Source: Staphylococcus lugdunensis
Lineage (GTDB): Bacteria > Bacillota > Bacilli > Staphylococcales > Staphylococcaceae
Direction of reading: 5' to 3'
DNA: 64,000 bases
NCBI RefSeq assembly: GCF_002901705.1
Contig: NZ_PPPV01000012.1
Location: forward strand, 807,643 to 871,642
Below the pieces are notes generated by a model. The model was given only the letters and a program-made list of their open reading frames with translations. It did no database searches and was not told the origin of the DNA. Shown here one piece after another: positions 18,282 to 28,511 of the stretch. The position numbers and the translations under genes are program-made. Position 1 is the first letter of the stretch; every line of letters starts with the position of its first letter.

Positions 18282-19022
18282 TTATTCTTCGACCTTTAAG
18301 AAATATTTCAAAATATCCTCTAACATTGGTTTCCAGGATTTCCAATTATGTCCGCCATCAAATTCCACATATTCGTGTGACATACCATAACGCTTTATTA
18401 GTGCCGACAATTCTCGATTTGGTGTTAGAAAATTGGCTGGCGCTCCTGTCGTTGGTAACTTGAAATCTTCCTCTTCCAATCCAATTGCTTGCCATAACGT
18501 CAACTGATCACGTTGTTGACATGCTTCAAAGCGTGCTCTAATTGAGTCATCATACATCGGACTTAACATGGCAACTTGACTAAATATTGTCGGATAAGTA
18601 AGCCCAATCATTAATGCAATACTTCCGGCTAAGCTATCTCCTATTAATAATCGCGCGTTACCCACTTTATATGTTGGGAATGTTTGATCTATAAACGGTA
18701 ACAACTCTTTACCTACAGCTTGAATCGTCTGTGAACTGCGTTGACCTTGTGGATGAAACTCAGCACGTCGCTTATCTACATCTTCATAGTTAAAGCCTAC
18801 GATTATGGCTGGATGGATTTGTTCATTTTGTCTTAAGCGTTCATAGTCTCTTTGAATACGACCAAATCTAAGAAAATCGAGCCCATCAAAGCAAATGATT
18901 ACTTGGTATTTTGATAAATTAGTATATGTTTCGGGTAAATATATAGATAACGTAATATCTCTTTGTAATATAACACTATGTAAAATATGTTTATTAATTT
19001 TACCTGGCTTAAAATCTAACAT
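18282..19022 (-). CDS. YjcH-like esterase (alpha/beta hydrolase, Fes/esterase D superfamily)
   Basis: The 246-residue enzyme shows an alpha/beta hydrolase core: CFDGLDFL near the oxyanion strand, nucleophile elbow GDSLAGSIAL around residue 123-132, and a C-terminal catalytic histidine in FDGGHNWKSW. It resembles the enterochelin-esterase/putative esterase family (YjcH of Bacillus). I choose ATG 19022, because AGGGGGC lies eight bases upstream; a longer frame to 19115 lacks a ribosome site. The natural substrate is unknown. The same-strand yjcG gene lies 1.8 kb downstream across the MerR-SDR insertion. Confidence 0.85.
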   Translation of the reverse strand: MLDFKPGKINKHILHSVILQRDITLSIYLPETYTNLSKYQVIICFDGLDFLRFGRIQRDYERLRQNEQIHPAIIVGFNYEDVDKRRAEFHPQGQRSSQTIQAVGKELLPFIDQTFPTYKVGNARLLIGDSLAGSIALMIGLTYPTIFSQVAMLSPMYDDSIRARFEACQQRDQLTLWQAIGLEEEDFKLPTTGAPANFLTPNRELSALIKRYGMSHEYVEFDGGHNWKSWKPMLEDILKYFLKVEE

Positions 19023-19242
19023 TTGGACTGGCCCCCTAGTTATCGTATTCATATTGTAACAAGAGATTTTCACTTTTAAAATAAGATTTGAAAAATACAG
19101 TAATGATAAGTTCATTTAAAAAATATCTTGGCTTCAACTTGAATTGTTTATTTGTGTTTATATTTAAAATAACTTTTGTCGTTACAAGTTTTGATATATA
19201 CTTAAATATATTGAATGATGAAATTTAGGAGGACTTAAGCAT

Positions 19243-20328
19243 ATGCTTAATAAAGTGTGGTTTAGAACGGGTGTTGCATTATTAATTCTGTTCTTACTGA
19301 TAAAATTAATTATGGAGGTACATAGCGTATTCACACCAATTGCTACCATCATTGGTTCAGTGTTTCTTCCATTTATACTAAGTGGTTTTCTATTTTATAT
19401 TTGTTTACCATTTCAAACATTATTGGAAAAATTTGGCTTCCCTAGATGGGCAAGTATTACAACAATTTTTATTGCTTTGATTGCAATTGTTGCAGTTGTT
19501 GTTGCATTTATCGCACCTATCATCATTTCAAATGTTAATAGCTTAATTCATGCTATTCCAACTATTCAAAATGACGTTGAAAGAATTATTAATTTCTCAC
19601 TAAAACAAATGGATAAATTACCTAGTGATGTGACTACTCGTATTAATAATACTGTGAAGTCTTTAGGAGATGGCGTATCTGATGTATTAGCCAACTCTTT
19701 AAGTTATATTACTTCATTTATTTCTACTATCTTCTTGTTGGTTATGGTACCGTTCTTCTTAATTTATATGTTAAAAGATCATGAAAAGTTTATTCCAGCT
19801 GTGGCTAAATTTTTCAAAGGAGAGCGTAAAGTTTTTGCTGTAGGTTTATTACAGGATTTAAACTTTACATTAAAATCATACATCCAAGGACAGGTTACCG
19901 TTAGTGTTATCCTAGGAATCATCTTATATATCGGTTATACAATTATCGGATTACCATACACACCTTTACTCGTATTATTTGCTGGTGTTGCTAACTTAAT
20001 TCCTTTCTTAGGCCCATGGTTGTCATTCGCACCAGCTGGCATTTTAGGAATTATCGATAGCCCTACAACATTTATCTGGGTTTGTATAGTCACATTAATT
20101 GCACAACAACTTGAAGGTAATGTCATTACACCAAATGTAATGGGTAAATCGTTAAGCATTCACCCATTAACAATTATCGTCGTTATTTTAGCAGCTGGCG
20201 ATTTAGGTGGATTTACACTCATACTTATCGCAGTTCCATTATACGCAGTGTTGAAAACAGTCGCGAGCAACATCTTTAAGTACCGCACTCGTATTATGGA
20301 TAAAGCCAATAGTGACGTTAAAGATTAA
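19243..20328 (+). CDS. AI-2E family transporter (YtvI/PerM-like membrane protein)
   Basis: This 361-residue membrane protein has six to eight helices and the UPF0118/AI-2E transporter motifs, including the long amphipathic segment at about 85-170 and GLPYTPLLVLFAGVANLIPFLG-type loop (around residues 235-256). It ends with PNVMGKSLSIHP and a hydrophobic LLIAVPLYAVLKTV-like tail. Family members have been linked to autoinducer-2 export or to Na+/H+ exchange, so the name does not prove function. A GGAGGA site precedes the ATG. A strong terminator follows. Confidence 0.85.
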   Translation: MLNKVWFRTGVALLILFLLIKLIMEVHSVFTPIATIIGSVFLPFILSGFLFYICLPFQTLLEKFGFPRWASITTIFIALIAIVAVVVAFIAPIIISNVNSLIHAIPTIQNDVERIINFSLKQMDKLPSDVTTRINNTVKSLGDGVSDVLANSLSYITSFISTIFLLVMVPFFLIYMLKDHEKFIPAVAKFFKGERKVFAVGLLQDLNFTLKSYIQGQVTVSVILGIILYIGYTIIGLPYTPLLVLFAGVANLIPFLGPWLSFAPAGILGIIDSPTTFIWVCIVTLIAQQLEGNVITPNVMGKSLSIHPLTIIVVILAAGDLGGFTLILIAVPLYAVLKTVASNIFKYRTRIMDKANSDVKD

Positions 20329-20387
20329 TAAGAGCAGTGTAATGTTTTCAAACTAAAGAAGAAACTGGACAATCATTCCTAGAAAAA

Positions 20388-20433
20388 TAGCCAGTAAATG
20401 GGTTGTATTTAAACTCATTTACTGGCTTATTTA
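20388..20433 (+). terminator. Terminator of the AI-2E family gene
   Basis: AGCCAGTAAATG...CATTTACTGGCT forms a 12-bp perfect stem, followed by TATTTAAAA. Confidence 0.82.
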
Positions 20434-20484
20434 AAACATTTTATATTGTTGGTTTGCTTTCTTAAGAAACAGCTTTCTTTTGCT

Positions 20485-20597
20485 ACCCCAACTCGCTTTG
20501 TTTGTTGGCTTTCATTTCAAACATCTCTTTGTTGAGGCCCACCCCAACTTCCTGAGCTTGTGGAATTTCTTATCGAAATTCTTTTTGTTGGGGCCCC
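20485..20597. repeat. STAR-like GC-rich intergenic repeat, two units
   Basis: Two units of about 57 bp each begin ACCCCAACT and end GTTGAGGCCC or GTTGGGGCCCC. The end motif matches the S. aureus STAR consensus T-TGTTGGGGCCC. The elements are unusually G/C rich for this genome and lie between the AI-2E and fabI terminators. No gene is present in 20329-20647. Confidence 0.83.
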
Positions 20598-20647
20598 GTG
20601 TCTTACCATATATTTATGGTATGCAAACGGTGTTCAATAAAATATCA

Positions 20648-21418
20648 TTATTTAATCGCGTGGAATCCACTATCTACATGAATATTTTCACCTGTCACAC
20701 CACTAGATAAGTCACTAAGTAAATATGCTGCTGTCTTACCGACTTCTTCTTGATCTACATTACGACGTAAAGGTGCGCGTTCCTCAATCTCTTTCAAAAT
20801 TGTATTGAAACCACCTACGCCTTTAGCACTAAGTGTGCGAATTGGGCCAGCAGAAATCGCATTTACACGGATGTTATCTTGCCCAAGGTCTAGCGCTAAA
20901 TACTTAACATTCGCTTCTAAACTTGCTTTAGCTACACCCATCACATTATAATTTTGAACGGCAAATTCGCCACCAAGATATGTTGTTGCCACAATACTAC
21001 CGCCATGAGGCATAATTTTTTTAGCTTCATGCGCTACAAGTGTTAATGAATATGAACTGATATCTTGAGCTAATAAGAAACCTTCACGTGATGTTTCAGA
21101 GAAGCGACCACGTAAATCTTCGATATTTGCAAAGGCAATTGAATGATAAACGCCATCAATATTGCCTACTTCTTCACCAATTTTAGCAAAACCTTTAATA
21201 ACATCTTCGTCTTTTTGCACATCAATTTGATACAATTTTGGATCATTTTGATTTAATTGTTCCAATAATTTTTCTAATTCTTTACGGCTGCGTTCTTTAC
21301 GGTATGTAAATACCAACTTTGCGCCTAACTTATCTAATACTTTAGCTACGCCAAACCCAATACTGCGTTTATTTGCAATACCCATAATGACAAACGTTTT
21401 ATTTTCAAGATTTAACAT
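20648..21418 (-). CDS. fabI: Enoyl-[acyl-carrier-protein] reductase FabI
   Basis: FabI performs the final reduction in each cycle of type II fatty acid synthesis and is the target of triclosan-class inhibitors. The 256-residue protein has the SDR-like nucleotide site GIANKRSIGFG (residues 13-23), HSIAFAN near 92, and the active-site set TTYLGGEFAVQNYNVMGVAKA containing Tyr147, Tyr157 and Lys164 by S. aureus numbering. Like S. aureus FabI, it has the basic RKERSRKE stretch after the second strand, consistent with NADPH preference. An AGGAGATAG ribosome site precedes the ATG. It is monocistronic by spacing. Confidence 0.97.
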   Translation of the reverse strand: MLNLENKTFVIMGIANKRSIGFGVAKVLDKLGAKLVFTYRKERSRKELEKLLEQLNQNDPKLYQIDVQKDEDVIKGFAKIGEEVGNIDGVYHSIAFANIEDLRGRFSETSREGFLLAQDISSYSLTLVAHEAKKIMPHGGSIVATTYLGGEFAVQNYNVMGVAKASLEANVKYLALDLGQDNIRVNAISAGPIRTLSAKGVGGFNTILKEIEERAPLRRNVDQEEVGKTAAYLLSDLSSGVTGENIHVDSGFHAIK

Positions 21419-21550
21419 TTAAACTATCTCCTTGTTTCGTTTTTTATATACATAACTCTCTCTTCTATGCATCATACAACATTTTAACACTATTTCTAGT
21501 GTCTAATAAAGTGTTTTAATGCCCTCGATACTTGTGGTGTAACATGTATG

Positions 21551-21690
21551 TTCCTGAGCCTGAGACATCATTATGTTTTAAGCTAAAACTAAATATTGGC
21601 AGTAGTTGACTGGATTGAAAATACATTGATACCACGTTTTTTCAATCCTAGTCAACCTTGCCGGGCCGGGACTACAAATTCACATTGAGT
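21551..21690 (+). repeat. Dispersed hairpin repeat, copy 4
   Basis: GAGCCTGAGACATCATTATGTTTTAAGC leads into TTGGCAGTAGTTGACTGGATTGAAAA, whose complement TTTTTTCAATCCTAGTCAAC follows about 20 bases later, giving a long stem. It ends CTTGCCGGGCCGGGACTAC. The terminal AGAATTC hairpin is only partly preserved. It lies between cpaA and fabI. Confidence 0.82.
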
Positions 21691-21705
21691 AACATTTTCA
21701 CTCCC

Positions 21706-23550
21706 TTAATAATAAAATTCTAACTCGCCTTTAAGTTCATCTACATATTCCTTAGACCCTGTTACAATTAAACGATCTTTATAACGCAACTGTGTATCAC
21801 CATGTGGCACGATAGACTCATTATTTCTAATTATGCGTACAAAGATAACATCGCCACCAAATGGGAAATTACGCAATTCTAGATTTTCATATTTATGATT
21901 TAACATCTCAATTTCATATAAAGATGTTTCCACATTGCTTAGTAAATTAAGCATATTGGGTGTTTCAATAAGTCCTTTAAGAAAAATTTTATTGCTTAAA
22001 AAGTTGCTGAATATTTCTATGCCAGAATTTTTCATTCCCACGTCATCAGTCATTGTCTCTAAACGACAAATCACTCGATTAACACCGTGTTCTTCTGCCA
22101 TCATCGCAACACGACGATTGATCTCATCATCATTGGTTGCACATACGACAATATCATTATCAAATAAACCTAATCGAGTTAATATCGCCTCGTCATAATC
22201 ATTGATTTCTAGTACAGTAATACTATCAGCCAAATGACGATGATCACTTAAATCTTTTCTAAAATATAAAGACACATTGTAAAGCTGTGATGTTAGATTT
22301 TGTGCAATTGGTATGGTTAGTTGATTTTTCCCAATGAGCGCCACTTCAATACGTCGATTAACTTCATCTGGAATTGGGAATAATTTTTTAAAAACAACAG
22401 GTACAAAGACACAAGTAATCACGGCACTGAGGATTAAAATACCAGATGTCTCTGACGATATCGTTTTTAGCTGTTCTGCTATCTTCGCCGCCGCAATAAC
22501 TAATGACAATGTTGAAGTGAGTAAAAATGCTGACGCAATGGTTGTTTTCGTATCAAACCATCGTCGAATAAATAATACTGGTAAGAGTTTTGATATTAAA
22601 AATGCACCTATCAATACCGGTATAATAATCAATAAAGCGGGTTCCTTAATAAGTGATGGTATGTCTAAATCTACACCAACCATAATAAAAAATATCGGTA
22701 TAAAAAAGCCATAACCAAATGAATCTAATTTTTGCACAAGCTCCTCATCGGGTTTAAGTAATGAAACTACGACACCAGCTAAAAACGCACCTAAAATGTA
22801 TTCAGCACCCACGCCTTCAGCCAATGCTACTAATAAAATAATTAATGCAAAAATCGCACGGATTCCAATTTGTGTTGTACCTGACATTAATTTTTGTAAA
22901 AAGGACATATGTTTGAACAGAATACCAATAATATAAAAAATAGCGGTAAAAACAACTAAAATCGCTGATAACCATATCGAACCGCCACCTTGACCATTTA
23001 ATGCACCGTATACTGTCAATAACACCATAGTAAACAAGTCTGCTAATACTGCTACTAATAAAATAAACTGTCCAATCGTCGTGCGCATAATATTCATTTC
23101 CTTTAGCGTTGGCACGACAACACCTAAAGAAATTGTCGAAATAATAATAATCATCAATAGCACATCATCAACTAAACCTAGCCATTTAAAAGCATAAGCT
23201 AAAACAATAGAAATAATCATAATAAAGATAAAAACAGTTAACGCCATATTTAAATGGCTAGGCACATTTTTATCCTCTTGACTTTGCCCCTGACGATTGC
23301 GTGTGTCTTTTTTAAAGGCTGAAAAATCAATCTCAAGACCACTTAAAAACATTAAAAAGATAAAGCCAAGCGTTGATAAAATATTGAGCATGCTATCCTT
23401 TTCAACTAAATTTAGAAAAGAATTCCCAATAATCACTCCCATTAAAATTTCTGCTACAACAACAGGTAAAAAACTAATATTTAAACGATTTACTAATATC
23501 GGCGTAAAAAATGCCGCTACGACAACAATTACAAGTGAGAAAAACTCCAT
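21706..23550 (-). CDS. cpaA: CPA2-family K+(Na+)/H+ antiporter with C-terminal RCK domains
   Basis: The 614-residue protein has a Kef/NhaS-like transport domain with twelve to thirteen helices in residues 1-385. A cytoplasmic regulatory part follows, with an RCK_N-like Rossmann segment (EVALIGKNQLTIPIAQNL from about 402) and an RCK_C (TrkA-C) domain at about 530-614 (VIFVRIIRNNESIVPHGDTQLRYKDRLIVTG pattern). In S. aureus the fabI-linked antiporter of this layout is CpaA, whose RCK_C domain binds c-di-AMP. I transfer the name on synteny plus architecture. It sits ahead of nothing on its operon and just downstream of mgtE, 10 bases away, suggesting coupling of the two ion transporters. Confidence 0.9.
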   Translation of the reverse strand: MEFFSLVIVVVAAFFTPILVNRLNISFLPVVVAEILMGVIIGNSFLNLVEKDSMLNILSTLGFIFLMFLSGLEIDFSAFKKDTRNRQGQSQEDKNVPSHLNMALTVFIFIMIISIVLAYAFKWLGLVDDVLLMIIIISTISLGVVVPTLKEMNIMRTTIGQFILLVAVLADLFTMVLLTVYGALNGQGGGSIWLSAILVVFTAIFYIIGILFKHMSFLQKLMSGTTQIGIRAIFALIILLVALAEGVGAEYILGAFLAGVVVSLLKPDEELVQKLDSFGYGFFIPIFFIMVGVDLDIPSLIKEPALLIIIPVLIGAFLISKLLPVLFIRRWFDTKTTIASAFLLTSTLSLVIAAAKIAEQLKTISSETSGILILSAVITCVFVPVVFKKLFPIPDEVNRRIEVALIGKNQLTIPIAQNLTSQLYNVSLYFRKDLSDHRHLADSITVLEINDYDEAILTRLGLFDNDIVVCATNDDEINRRVAMMAEEHGVNRVICRLETMTDDVGMKNSGIEIFSNFLSNKIFLKGLIETPNMLNLLSNVETSLYEIEMLNHKYENLELRNFPFGGDVIFVRIIRNNESIVPHGDTQLRYKDRLIVTGSKEYVDELKGELEFYY

Positions 23551-23560
23551 ATGCGCCCCC

Positions 23561-24961
23561 CTAAGTTAAATATGACATAAATGATGTTGCTAATCCGAAA
23601 TAAATTAACATACTAACAATGTCATTAATTGTAGTAATAAACGGACCGCTTGCTACTGCAGGATCGATGTTTATTTTAATCATTAATAATGGAATCATGG
23701 AACCTACTAAAGTACCAACCGTCATAGCTATAGTTAAACTTGCTGCAACAATTAAAGCTAAAAACGGCTGTTTGAAAACAACAACGATAATTAGAAATAA
23801 GATGATAGCGCAAACCGAACCAGATAACATGCCACTCCCCGCTTCACGTAATGCAACTCTAAACTTACTTTGTTCATCAATCTCTCCTGTCGAAATATTC
23901 CGAACTGAAACGGCTAGTGATTGAGTGCCTGAATTTCCTGACATCCCGCTGATAATTGGAATAAATGCTGCTAATAAAGCAACTTTAGATAAAGTATCTT
24001 CAAAATTGCCTAAAATGGTAGCTGTTATCATACCTAAAAATGTTAAAATAATGAGCCAAGGTAAACGTTTTGCTGCTGTTTTTACAATTGAATCATTCGT
24101 TGAATCAATGTCAGAAACACCGGCCAAACGAGAATAGTCTTCACTAGCTTCTTCATCCATAACATCTAAAATATCGTCAATAGTTATGATCCCAAGCAGA
24201 TGGTCCTGATAATCAACAACTGGTAACGCAATAAAATCATAGTCTCTCATTTTTTGTGCAACATGCTCTTGGTCGTCTGCAACGTTCACACTAATTACAC
24301 GCTCACTCATAATGTCCTCTATATAAGCATCATTTTCAGAAACAATTAAGTCACGTAATGATAGAACACCAACCAATTGTCCTTCTACATTCGTTGCGAA
24401 AATAACATAGATGGTCTCTGCATCAGGAGCTTGTGATTTGACAAGCATCAATGCTTCTTTAACTGGTGTTTCAGCCTCTAATGATATATATTCCGTCGTC
24501 ATAATCCCGCCGGCTGTATCTTCTTCATAATGCAGTAATGCCTTAATCTCATTGGCATCGTCTTTATTCATCAATGTCAGCAAACTTGCTACTTTGGGTT
24601 TTGATAACTCATTTAATATATCTACCGCGTTATCGTAGGACATTTCTTCTAAAACTTTACTTGCATATTGTGCATTCATTGTGTCGAATAATTGCTCATA
24701 ATCCTCATCATCTATTTCTAATTGATCGAAAAATCCAGCAACTTCTTGAGGTGATAACAATTGAAATATTTTATGTCTAATAACATTATCGCTATCCTCA
24801 AAATACTCGCTTTGCTCATATGAATGCATTGCGAGAAATTCTTTTCTAAAATCATCAATATCATTGTTATTTAATAATTCATCTAGTAGTGATTGGTTAT
24901 ATACCGCATGTTGATTATTGTCCGCTTTCTCTATCTCCAAAGACAATTGGAACACCTCCAT
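23561..24961 (-). CDS. mgtE: Magnesium channel MgtE
   Basis: MgtE is a homodimeric Mg2+ channel closed by Mg2+ bound at cytoplasmic domains. The 466-residue protein has the N domain (helical repeats to about residue 145), two CBS modules (about 150-275, with EEDTAGGIMTTEYISL at the start and IMSERVISVNVADDQ for the second), a plug helix, and five membrane helices from about 300. The pore motif AAFIPIISGMSGNSGTQSLAVSVR near 335-358 is intact. No M-box leader is visible, so control is probably by the protein gate. It is followed within 10 bases by cpaA. Confidence 0.95.
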   Translation of the reverse strand: MEVFQLSLEIEKADNNQHAVYNQSLLDELLNNNDIDDFRKEFLAMHSYEQSEYFEDSDNVIRHKIFQLLSPQEVAGFFDQLEIDDEDYEQLFDTMNAQYASKVLEEMSYDNAVDILNELSKPKVASLLTLMNKDDANEIKALLHYEEDTAGGIMTTEYISLEAETPVKEALMLVKSQAPDAETIYVIFATNVEGQLVGVLSLRDLIVSENDAYIEDIMSERVISVNVADDQEHVAQKMRDYDFIALPVVDYQDHLLGIITIDDILDVMDEEASEDYSRLAGVSDIDSTNDSIVKTAAKRLPWLIILTFLGMITATILGNFEDTLSKVALLAAFIPIISGMSGNSGTQSLAVSVRNISTGEIDEQSKFRVALREAGSGMLSGSVCAIILFLIIVVVFKQPFLALIVAASLTIAMTVGTLVGSMIPLLMIKINIDPAVASGPFITTINDIVSMLIYFGLATSFMSYLT

Positions 24962-24971
24962 TACTGGTTTA

Positions 24972-25826
24972 TTATAGCATGTTATACAGGCATATTAGTT
25001 GTTTATAATCAATAGTTATTGATATCGTTTTATGCAAAATAGGATGCTTAAATTGTAATGCCGTACATTGCAAACAATGGTTGTGAATCATATCATGATT
25101 TCCACCATATAACGCATCTCCTATCAAAGGATGTCCAATGTATTGAAAATGTACACGGATTTGATGTGTGCGTCCTGTATGTAATGTAACTTCACATAAA
25201 CTAACGTTTTGTTTGCTATTAAGCGTTCGATAAGTTGATTTAGCATACTTACCAGTGGATGAAACTTGCCGCGTAATAATACTATCATTTGCACGGGCTA
25301 TAGGCGCTTCTATAATTCCTTCTGGCTGAGTTGCGCCATGACACAGTGCTATATAACGCTTGTTTATTTTGATATGTGACAAGAGATGATGAATGTGACC
25401 ATGTTTAGCTAATAACACTAAACCTGTGGTATTACGATCCAGTCTTGTCACAATATGTGGTGTAAAATCATTATCATTCTCGTGACAATAAGCTATCACT
25501 TGTTCAATTAAACTTTCATGTGGATGCTCCCTCGATGGTGCACAATTTTGTAAACTCGGTTTACATACGATTAATAGATAATCATCTTCGTAAACAATAT
25601 CAAGTGGATGGTGAAAGGCTTGTAAATTAGCACTTGGAATTTCAGTAGGCAAAATAATCGTGAGCTTATCTCCCGGTTGCAATTGATAACGCACTGTGAC
25701 CGGCTCATGATTAACAAGTAAAGCGCCATTTTGTTTAATGGCGCTTGTCGTTTTCTTGGAAAAACCTTGTTGTTGTAAAAATGACTTTAGTACATCAGGT
25801 GATTTGATTGCATAAGTGAATCTCAT
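24972..25826 (-). CDS. RluA/RluD-family pseudouridine synthase
   Basis: The 284-residue enzyme isomerises uridine in ribosomal RNA or tRNA. An N-terminal S4-like RNA-binding segment ([18 protein letters not shown]) precedes the catalytic domain, where [18 protein letters not shown] near residue 137 holds the catalytic Asp in the RLDxxTxG motif. The C-terminal [21 protein letters not shown] motif is also complete. The particular target position is not determined by sequence alone. Its start overlaps the nadK stop by four bases (ATGA), giving a nadK-rluA-type coupled pair, the usual order in Firmicutes. Confidence 0.92.
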   Translation of the reverse strand: MRFTYAIKSPDVLKSFLQQQGFSKKTTSAIKQNGALLVNHEPVTVRYQLQPGDKLTIILPTEIPSANLQAFHHPLDIVYEDDYLLIVCKPSLQNCAPSREHPHESLIEQVIAYCHENDNDFTPHIVTRLDRNTTGLVLLAKHGHIHHLLSHIKINKRYIALCHGATQPEGIIEAPIARANDSIITRQVSSTGKYAKSTYRTLNSKQNVSLCEVTLHTGRTHQIRVHFQYIGHPLIGDALYGGNHDMIHNHCLQCTALQFKHPILHKTISITIDYKQLICLYNML

Positions 25827-26632
25827 CGTTCGTCATCACTTTCAATAAAGGAATCATGGACACGTTTCCAAAATGGGAAAGGTCTAAAACGAGCAAACCT
25901 TACTTTTTCATTGGCAACTCTATATTGAATACCGCTGACATTTTTATGTTTAATGCTGACATGATCAATGGTTGTACGAATTGTATCATGGTTTACAGGT
26001 GTGATATAACATGTATGGTGCTTAGGCAAGACAAGTGGTGAACCGACCGTACGGAATACTCTATTATTGATTGAGGCAATTTCAGCAATTTGAATTGCTT
26101 CAAGGGAAGGATGAATTAATGCCCCTCCCAACGCCTTATTATAAGCAGTAGACCCAGATGGTGTAGAGATACACAAACCATCTCCTCTAAAGCGTTCAAA
26201 ATGTTTACCACGAATATTAACATCAACAACCAGTGTAGAGCCATTATCCGTTTTCATCGTTGCTTCATTCAATGCCAAGTAACGCGTCTCATAACCATTA
26301 TCATTATAGCGTACAATCATTTCTAATAATGGGTATTCAATGACTTGAAACTCAGAATTATTAATTTCTATAATTAATTTTTCCACTTCATGAGGTAACC
26401 AATCAGCATAAAATCCTAAGTGACCAGTGTGCACCCCTACAAAAGCGACTTGGGAAAGCATATGACTGTATTGATGAAATGCTTGAAGTAAAGTACCATC
26501 TCCACCAACAGATATAACTATTTCTGGATTCTCATCATTCTGTGTCATGTGAAAGTCCTTCATATGACTAATCATTTTATGCTTTAATGCATTCGACTTC
26601 GAGTCACCTTTGGATAGAATCGTATAACGCAT
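25823..26632 (-). CDS. nadK: NAD kinase
   Basis: NadK phosphorylates NAD to NADP. The 269-residue enzyme shows the kinase motif [13 protein letters not shown] near residue 43, the NE(A)TMK segment near 122, and the glycine-rich [17 protein letters not shown] near 147, with the C-terminal beta sandwich ending [12 protein letters not shown] start it at ATG 26632, with GAGGTG upstream inside the end of relQ. An earlier ATG at 26647 would put that site within the coding region. It follows relQ directly and is coupled to the pseudouridine synthase downstream. Confidence 0.95.
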   Translation of the reverse strand: MRYTILSKGDSKSNALKHKMISHMKDFHMTQNDENPEIVISVGGDGTLLQAFHQYSHMLSQVAFVGVHTGHLGFYADWLPHEVEKLIIEINNSEFQVIEYPLLEMIVRYNDNGYETRYLALNEATMKTDNGSTLVVDVNIRGKHFERFRGDGLCISTPSGSTAYNKALGGALIHPSLEAIQIAEIASINNRVFRTVGSPLVLPKHHTCYITPVNHDTIRTTIDHVSIKHKNVSGIQYRVANEKVRFARFRPFPFWKRVHDSFIESDDER

Positions 26633-26646
26633 TACTTTACACCTCA

Positions 26647-27282
26647 TTAATTATTATCATGTTTTTTAGCTCGTTTTTGTGAATAATATTTTTGTGCTTC
26701 TTGTATTTCTTCTTTAATTTCAGACATTTCTTCATCAAGTAAATAAGCCGCTTCAGCAGCACGTTCTAATCGGTGCTGTATCTCATCTGGATAATCGCCA
26801 TCATATTTATAACGTAATGTGTGTTCGATCGTAGCCCAGAAATTCATCGCTAAAGTACGAATTTGAATTTCAGCTAAAATCTTTTTCTGACCATCTAATG
26901 TCTCAATTGGATATTCGATAATTACATGATACGAACGATAGCCACTTTGTTTTGTATTATTAATATAGTCACGCTCTTCAATCACTCTAAAATCCTGTCT
27001 TTGTCGTAACATCTTAACAACAACATCAATATCATCTACAAATTGACACATCATTCTTAATCCAGCGATATCATACATTTCCTGTTGCAAGCGATCAAAG
27101 GGTATACCTCTCTTATTCGCTTTATCGATTATACTAGTAATTGGCTTAACACGGCCGGTGACAAATTCAATGGGCGATGCATGTTCTCCAACTTCATATT
27201 GCTTACGTAATCCTTTAAGTTTTACTTTTAATTCATCTACAGCTTGCTTATAAGGTGTTAAAAATTGATCCCATTGATTCAT
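26647..27282 (-). CDS. relQ: Small alarmone synthetase RelQ
   Basis: RelQ transfers pyrophosphate from ATP to GDP, GTP or GMP to make (p)ppGpp. The 211-residue protein contains only a RelA/SpoT synthetase domain: [31 protein letters not shown], a [12 protein letters not shown] substrate loop and [20 protein letters not shown]-terminal helix rich in K/E drives tetramer formation in this family. Having no hydrolase domain, it relies on Rel for removal of product. Staphylococcal relQ is cell-wall-stress induced, which the sequence itself does not show. It is the head of relQ-nadK-rluA. Confidence 0.94.
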   Translation of the reverse strand: MNQWDQFLTPYKQAVDELKVKLKGLRKQYEVGEHASPIEFVTGRVKPITSIIDKANKRGIPFDRLQQEMYDIAGLRMMCQFVDDIDVVVKMLRQRQDFRVIEERDYINNTKQSGYRSYHVIIEYPIETLDGQKKILAEIQIRTLAMNFWATIEHTLRYKYDGDYPDEIQHRLERAAEAAYLLDEEMSEIKEEIQEAQKYYSQKRAKKHDNN

Positions 27283-27298
27283 ATTACTTCACTCCGCT

Positions 27299-27646
27299 TC
27301 ACTCTAGTTCAAAAGTTTTTTCTACTGCTGCTACAAACTCCTTACCATAATTATTATTGCCAACGATATTATCTAGTATAAAATCGAATTCTTCCTGAAA
27401 ATGTTCTAATTTCAAATCATCATTTACAATAATGGTTTTATCTCTATTTTCATGCAACATTGACCATGTTTCTTCTACAAAAATGAGGTATGAATAGGAC
27501 TGTCCATCATCTAATATGTAAGCAAATCCATAATTATCACTATCTACAAGCATTTGTCCTACTTCTTCCAAACCATCTGTTGGGTCATCTGAGTAGCAAT
27601 AAATGCCATCATCTTTAACTTTAATTTCATTTACATAAATACGCAT
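27299..27646 (-). CDS. UPF0738 family protein (YjbL-like)
   Basis: This 115-residue acidic protein begins [21 protein letters not shown] and has a beta-rich core with [18 protein letters not shown]. It matches the UPF0738 family as I recall it, which in Bacillus lies in the yjbK-L-M cluster, just as here beside CYTH (YjbK) and RelQ (YjbM) genes. No catalytic motif is visible. An AGGAGGAACAG ribosome site precedes the start. It ends 16 bases before relQ and is probably cotranscribed with it. Confidence 0.8.
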   Translation of the reverse strand: MRIYVNEIKVKDDGIYCYSDDPTDGLEEVGQMLVDSDNYGFAYILDDGQSYSYLIFVEETWSMLHENRDKTIIVNDDLKLEHFQEEFDFILDNIVGNNNYGKEFVAAVEKTFELE

Positions 27647-27839
27647 GCCTGTTCCTCCTTATTTTCGTTACTATTTTAACATAAATCTCATACATAACAC
27701 ATGTTTCAAACTAGTACTTGCAAAAGAAACCACAGTGGTTTAATAATATCCCAGCGCACACGTTTACTTTAACTTTTTGATGAATTACTGCATAATATTA
27801 ATGTTATTATCACAGCATGTGTTAAAGGAGTGTCAATCC

Positions 27840-28412
27840 ATGTCAACAAATCACGAAATTGAATTTAAACAGTTATTAACTGCTTCACAATATGATGATA
27901 TCCGTCAAAAGTATTTTCAAAATGTTATGCCTTTTTCACAAACAAATTTTTATATAGATACTAGCGATTTTAAACTGAAAGCTAACCATAGTGCTTTGCG
28001 CATCCGTGTCAAAGATGACAGCTATGAACTTACTTTAAAAGTACCTGCAACTGTTGGATTAACAGAATATAATCATTCCACCAATCTTATACCTGAAATT
28101 GGTAAAACTTTGACATTACAACAATTTCCTGAAGATATTCAACATCAATTGATGCAATTCGATATAACTGATGATGAATTAAACATTTTAGGTTCCCTAA
28201 CAACACATCGCATGGAAGTATACTTTAAACATCAACTTCTTGTTCTTGACCATAGTGAATACTTGGGAACTGAAGACTATGAACTTGAATTTGAGGTTAA
28301 TGATTACGAACAAGGCAAGCAAATCTTTCTAAATTTTCTTCAAGAATGTGGAATTGACTATGTTAAACCTAAGAACAAAGTACAGCGATTCTTCGATTAC
28401 AAAGCACAATGA
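27840..28412 (+). CDS. CYTH-domain phosphatase-like protein (YjbK)
   Basis: The 190-residue CYTH protein starts with the family EIEFKQLL motif (ExExK) and contains RIRVKDDSYELTLKVP, the charged strand set that lines the triphosphate tunnel, and YELEFEV near the C terminus. CYTH enzymes hydrolyse inorganic triphosphate or nucleotide triphosphates. I start it at ATG 27840 because AAAGGAG lies nine bases upstream; the frame opens earlier, at 27777, without a ribosome site. It is divergent from the UPF0738-relQ operon and followed by the truncated haemoglobin gene. Confidence 0.88.
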   Translation: MSTNHEIEFKQLLTASQYDDIRQKYFQNVMPFSQTNFYIDTSDFKLKANHSALRIRVKDDSYELTLKVPATVGLTEYNHSTNLIPEIGKTLTLQQFPEDIQHQLMQFDITDDELNILGSLTTHRMEVYFKHQLLVLDHSEYLGTEDYELEFEVNDYEQGKQIFLNFLQECGIDYVKPKNKVQRFFDYKAQ

Positions 28413-28511
28413 TTATATAAATATTAAAGCGTTGTACTGGAAGGCGAAATACTTTTAAATGTAAAAATTCATGTTATATTAGATATATAATTACAAGAAA
28501 TAGGTGATTAC

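Noticed and set aside
21419..21550. FapR operator upstream of fabI
   Set aside because: No TACCTGGTA-type palindrome was seen in this leader.
24962..25000. M-box or other Mg2+ riboswitch upstream of mgtE
   Set aside because: The rluA-type gene ends only about 10 bases before mgtE, so there is no space for a riboswitch.
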